A stretch of DNA of 64,000 nt from Glutamicibacter mishrai (GTDB taxonomy: Bacteria > Actinomycetota > Actinomycetes > Actinomycetales > Micrococcaceae), in assembly GCF_012221945.1 (NCBI RefSeq), contig NZ_CP032549.1, positions 2,666,001-2,730,000 of the forward strand, in the 5' to 3' direction. Shown piece after piece: positions 62,008 to 64,000 of the stretch (its first letter is position 1; each line of letters opens with the position of its first letter). The notes beneath the pieces are model-generated. The model was given only the letters and a program-made list of their open reading frames with translations. It made no database searches and was not told the DNA's origin. A program made the position numbers and the translations under genes.

Positions 62008-63236
62008 GCGTTCGGATTCTGTGCGGTCCCGGCGCCACGGCGGCGAAGAACCGGTTCGGCCGTGTCAGTGCCACAGCACGAGGGGGCGCTGCCAGATTTC
62101 GGGGAGACAGTGGCGGACCCGCAAGAACTGGCGCAGCCAGGTGATTGAGCATTGTCCTTATCACAGGGGTCACCGGTGGGTTGAACGGTGGTTTCGGACA
62201 GGGGATTGACCTGCTGCTTCGTGTCGTGGTCGGTTTGACCGAGGACCACGAACCCCGCGTCACCGATCATCGCCAGATCATCTTTTGCATCCTGGCCTTC
62301 GCTGGTCAGGTAGTCGCCGAGGAAGAGCGAGTTAGCTACTTCCAAGGCGGTGGCCTGCAAGGAACGTAGATGCATTTCTCGCCCTCCAGCCATACGCACT
62401 TCCTTGTCGGGGCAGACCATGCGAACCACAGCCAAAATACGCAGGCAGGCAAGTGGCGTGAGGTTCCATGTTCCTTGGAGCGGGGTGCCGTCAAAGGGCA
62501 TGAGGAAGTTGACCGGAATGGAGTCCGCGTTCAAGTCACGTAAGGCGAAAATGGCCTCCACTAATTGTTCGGGTGTTTCTCCCATCCCGACAATGAGTCC
62601 CGAGCAAGGCGAGAGGCCGGTGTTCTTGGCTTCGCGAACCGTTGCGACTCGTTCGTCAAAGCTGTGTGTGCTGCAGATTTCTGGGTACATGGATTCGGCG
62701 GTGTTCAGATTGTGGTTGTAGGCATCAGCACCAGCGGCTTTTAAGCGTTGGGCCTGACCGTCCTTCAGGATGCCCAAACACGCGCAGACCTCAACATCGG
62801 GATGTTCGCCTTTGAGCGCGTCAATCATTGTTGCCACTCGGTCTACGTCGCGATCGGTGGGTCCCTTGCCTGAAGCGACCATGCAGACGCGCGATGCGCC
62901 ACCGGCAATGCCCAAGCCTGCCTGGTGCACTGCTTCTTCTGGTTTGAGCCACGTGTACTTGAGGATTTCTGCTTTAGAGCCCAGACGTTGCGAACAATAG
63001 GTGCAGTCTTCGGGGCAAAGCCCGGATTTGAGGTTGACCAAGTAATTGACCTTCACCGTATTTCCAAAGTGTTCGCGGCGTAGTGCGCCGGCGGCACCCA
63101 CGAGGCGAAGGGTCTGGGAATCTGGGGTGTTTAGTAGTTCGAGTGCTTCGTCGGCAGTGAGCTGGTGACCCTGAGAAATCTGTTCGGCAAGCTCAGTGAA
63201 ATTGGTGGCCGTGGACTGCTGGCTTTGTGAGTGCAT
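62004..63236 (-). CDS. bioB: Biotin synthase with cysteine-rich C-terminal extension
   Basis: BioB inserts sulfur into dethiobiotin, using SAM radical chemistry. This 410-residue enzyme has the radical-SAM CxxxCxxC in [13 protein letters not shown], then [13 protein letters not shown] and [13 protein letters not shown], the family blocks. After the catalytic core there is a 68-residue tail with five Cys ([19 protein letters not shown]), unusual for BioB. ATG 63236 with GGGAAAGC upstream is preferred to the longer frame. It is the first gene of the operon, with a BioQ-like palindrome upstream. Confidence 0.94.
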   Translation of the reverse strand: MHSQSQQSTATNFTELAEQISQGHQLTADEALELLNTPDSQTLRLVGAAGALRREHFGNTVKVNYLVNLKSGLCPEDCTYCSQRLGSKAEILKYTWLKPEEAVHQAGLGIAGGASRVCMVASGKGPTDRDVDRVATMIDALKGEHPDVEVCACLGILKDGQAQRLKAAGADAYNHNLNTAESMYPEICSTHSFDERVATVREAKNTGLSPCSGLIVGMGETPEQLVEAIFALRDLNADSIPVNFLMPFDGTPLQGTWNLTPLACLRILAVVRMVCPDKEVRMAGGREMHLRSLQATALEVANSLFLGDYLTSEGQDAKDDLAMIGDAGFVVLGQTDHDTKQQVNPLSETTVQPTGDPCDKDNAQSPGCASSCGSATVSPKSGSAPSCCGTDTAEPVLRRRGAGTAQNPNA

Positions 63237-63280
63237 GCTTTCCCTATGATGTGAGTAGAAGTTCAAGTTTCCCGCAAGTC

Positions 63281-63295
63281 TTGAACAGTGTTCAA
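63281..63295. promoter_or_regulatory. BioQ-like operator upstream of bioB
   Basis: TTGAAC-AGT-GTTCAA is a perfect 6-bp inverted repeat with a 3-base spacer and contains TGAAC-N3-GTTCA, which matches the BioQ motif I recall from corynebacteria and mycobacteria. A reverse-strand CATAAT (63295-63300) next to it may be the -10 box. A second GTTCAAG (63261-63267) faces CTTGAAC (63280-63286). Confidence 0.72.
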
Positions 63296-63405
63296 TTATG
63301 GGCACTAATGTAACAGGAAAACTGTGTCATTTGGCATTATTTGCTTTGATGCGACGTCGCATACCCAAAAATGAAATGAATTCGGACGTGAAGGGGATCG
63401 TGTAA

Positions 63406-64000
63406 ATGCAGTCTCGGATCTGGGAACTTGTTAGTAGTGAACGCACGCAACTGCTTGGAGTGCTTGAGAACTTCACAGAAGATCAATGGCATATGCGGAC
63501 ACTAAGTGAGCAGTGGCAGGTGCGCGATGTTGTTGCACATTTGACGTCCGCCGGTTCGACCGGCGTGGTCGCATGGCTAGTCAATATGTTCGGTAGCGCG
63601 CTGAACGTCGATCGACATAATCAGAGGCTGCTAGAAAAATACCTCGGCGACAACGATCAAATGACTCTAGAAAATTTCCGACACAGCCAGAATCTGAGGA
63701 TCGCCCCGCTGAACTCAGCAGCTGCATTGCTTGGAGAACTCGTCGTTCATGGACAAGATATCGCGGTACCGTGCGCTGTTGAATATAAGCCTTCAGCGGA
63801 CGCCGTGATGGAGGTAGCGAAGTTTTTCGTGACGAAGGACTTCGCGGTGAACAGCAAAAAATTGGTCAAAGGGCTGAAACTGAGCTCCAATGATCAACCT
63901 TTTGTCCATGGCTACGGTCCTGAAATACGTGGCCAGCTGCTGGACCTAGTTATGGTGATGGCCGGACGCAAGGACAACTTGGCCAAATTAGAGGGCGCTG
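63406..64000 (+). CDS. Maleylpyruvate isomerase-family protein, 5' part (cut by window end)
   Basis: The frame runs from ATG 63406 to the window edge without a stop, so 198 residues are visible and the 3' end is missing. AAGGGG lies ahead of the ATG. The sequence has an MDMPI/DinB-type domain with QVRDVVAHLTSAG and LGELVVHGQDIAVP holding likely metal-binding His. It is the second mycothiol-dependent-type protein of the window (first at 12434). Function unknown. It is divergent from bioB. Confidence 0.82.
   Translation, partial: MQSRIWELVSSERTQLLGVLENFTEDQWHMRTLSEQWQVRDVVAHLTSAGSTGVVAWLVNMFGSALNVDRHNQRLLEKYLGDNDQMTLENFRHSQNLRIAPLNSAAALLGELVVHGQDIAVPCAVEYKPSADAVMEVAKFFVTKDFAVNSKKLVKGLKLSSNDQPFVHGYGPEIRGQLLDLVMVMAGRKDNLAKLEGA

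Noticed and set aside
1..64000. CRISPR array, prophage, integrase or replication origin
   Set aside because: No regularly spaced repeats, phage genes, integrases or DnaA-box clusters were found on reading through the window.

Overview
This 64 kb window looks like the chromosome of a high-GC Gram-positive actinobacterium, most probably a Micrococcaceae member (Arthrobacter/Glutamicibacter type). I infer this from the overall codon use, the gatCAB and dusB-dgt-dnaG-tRNA-Asn neighbourhoods, three DinB/mycothiol-transferase-like proteins, and a SAM-IV riboswitch in front of metY-metX. I ran no database search, so genus-level placement is a judgement.

Layout. 1-5.3 kb: the 3' part of a class B penicillin-binding protein, a free-standing maltokinase-cap-like protein, and the gatCAB amidotransferase operon ending in a strong terminator. 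5.4-13.1 kb: a visibly more AT-rich accessory block with a lipoprotein, a PhD/VapC-type toxin-antitoxin pair, GrpB, a GlxA/AraC regulator, an isochorismatase-like hydrolase, a GNAT, DinB/mycothiol-type proteins, HutD and an APH-fold kinase. 13.1-16.5 kb: a HAD phosphatase, then a MarR regulator divergent from an MFS exporter and aldo/keto reductase. 16.5-19.8 kb: a LysR regulator divergent from tdh-kbl (threonine to glycine plus acetyl-CoA). 19.9-24.5 kb: a LacI regulator and an AglEFG-like CUT1 sugar importer without its own ATPase. 24.7-30.7 kb: hutI, tpx, two APH-fold kinases (one coupled to a small lipoprotein), a CPBP membrane protease, a GNAT and a glyoxalase-like protein. 30.8-33.6 kb: SAM-IV riboswitch, metY and metX. 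33.6-37.2 kb: an SGNH hydrolase, a SHOCT protein, a DUF222/HNH nuclease and a downstream gap with four copies of a short imperfect palindrome.

37.2-46.5 kb is mostly housekeeping: esterase, S4 protein, glyS, GNAT, chrA, dusB, dgt, dnaG and tRNA-Asn(GUU). 46.5-53.1 kb holds two membrane proteins and then an operon-like run: a tiny secreted peptide, an unusual sensor kinase lacking the canonical phospho-histidine, an SLC13 carboxylate transporter and a glycerate kinase, preceded by four 11-bp-phased repeats. 53.1-57.6 kb: a PH-domain protein, an orphan lumazine synthase, an LLM flavin oxidoreductase, two GNATs, and an XRE regulator divergent from a methionine aminopeptidase. 57.6-63.3 kb is a compact reverse-strand biotin operon, bioB-bioA-bioF-P450-bioD, with every junction overlapping and a BioQ-like palindrome at its promoter. 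The window ends inside another mycothiol-dependent-type gene.

The most interesting items are: a structurally odd cytochrome P450 built into the biotin operon (possible BioI-like pimelate supply) together with a BioB carrying a cysteine-rich tail; the degenerate kinase/secreted-peptide/SLC13/glycerate-kinase locus with phased repeats; the XRE/MetAP divergent pair with apparent leaderless promoters sharing one operator; and the repeat family downstream of the HNH gene. No CRISPR array, insertion sequence, prophage or replication origin was seen.
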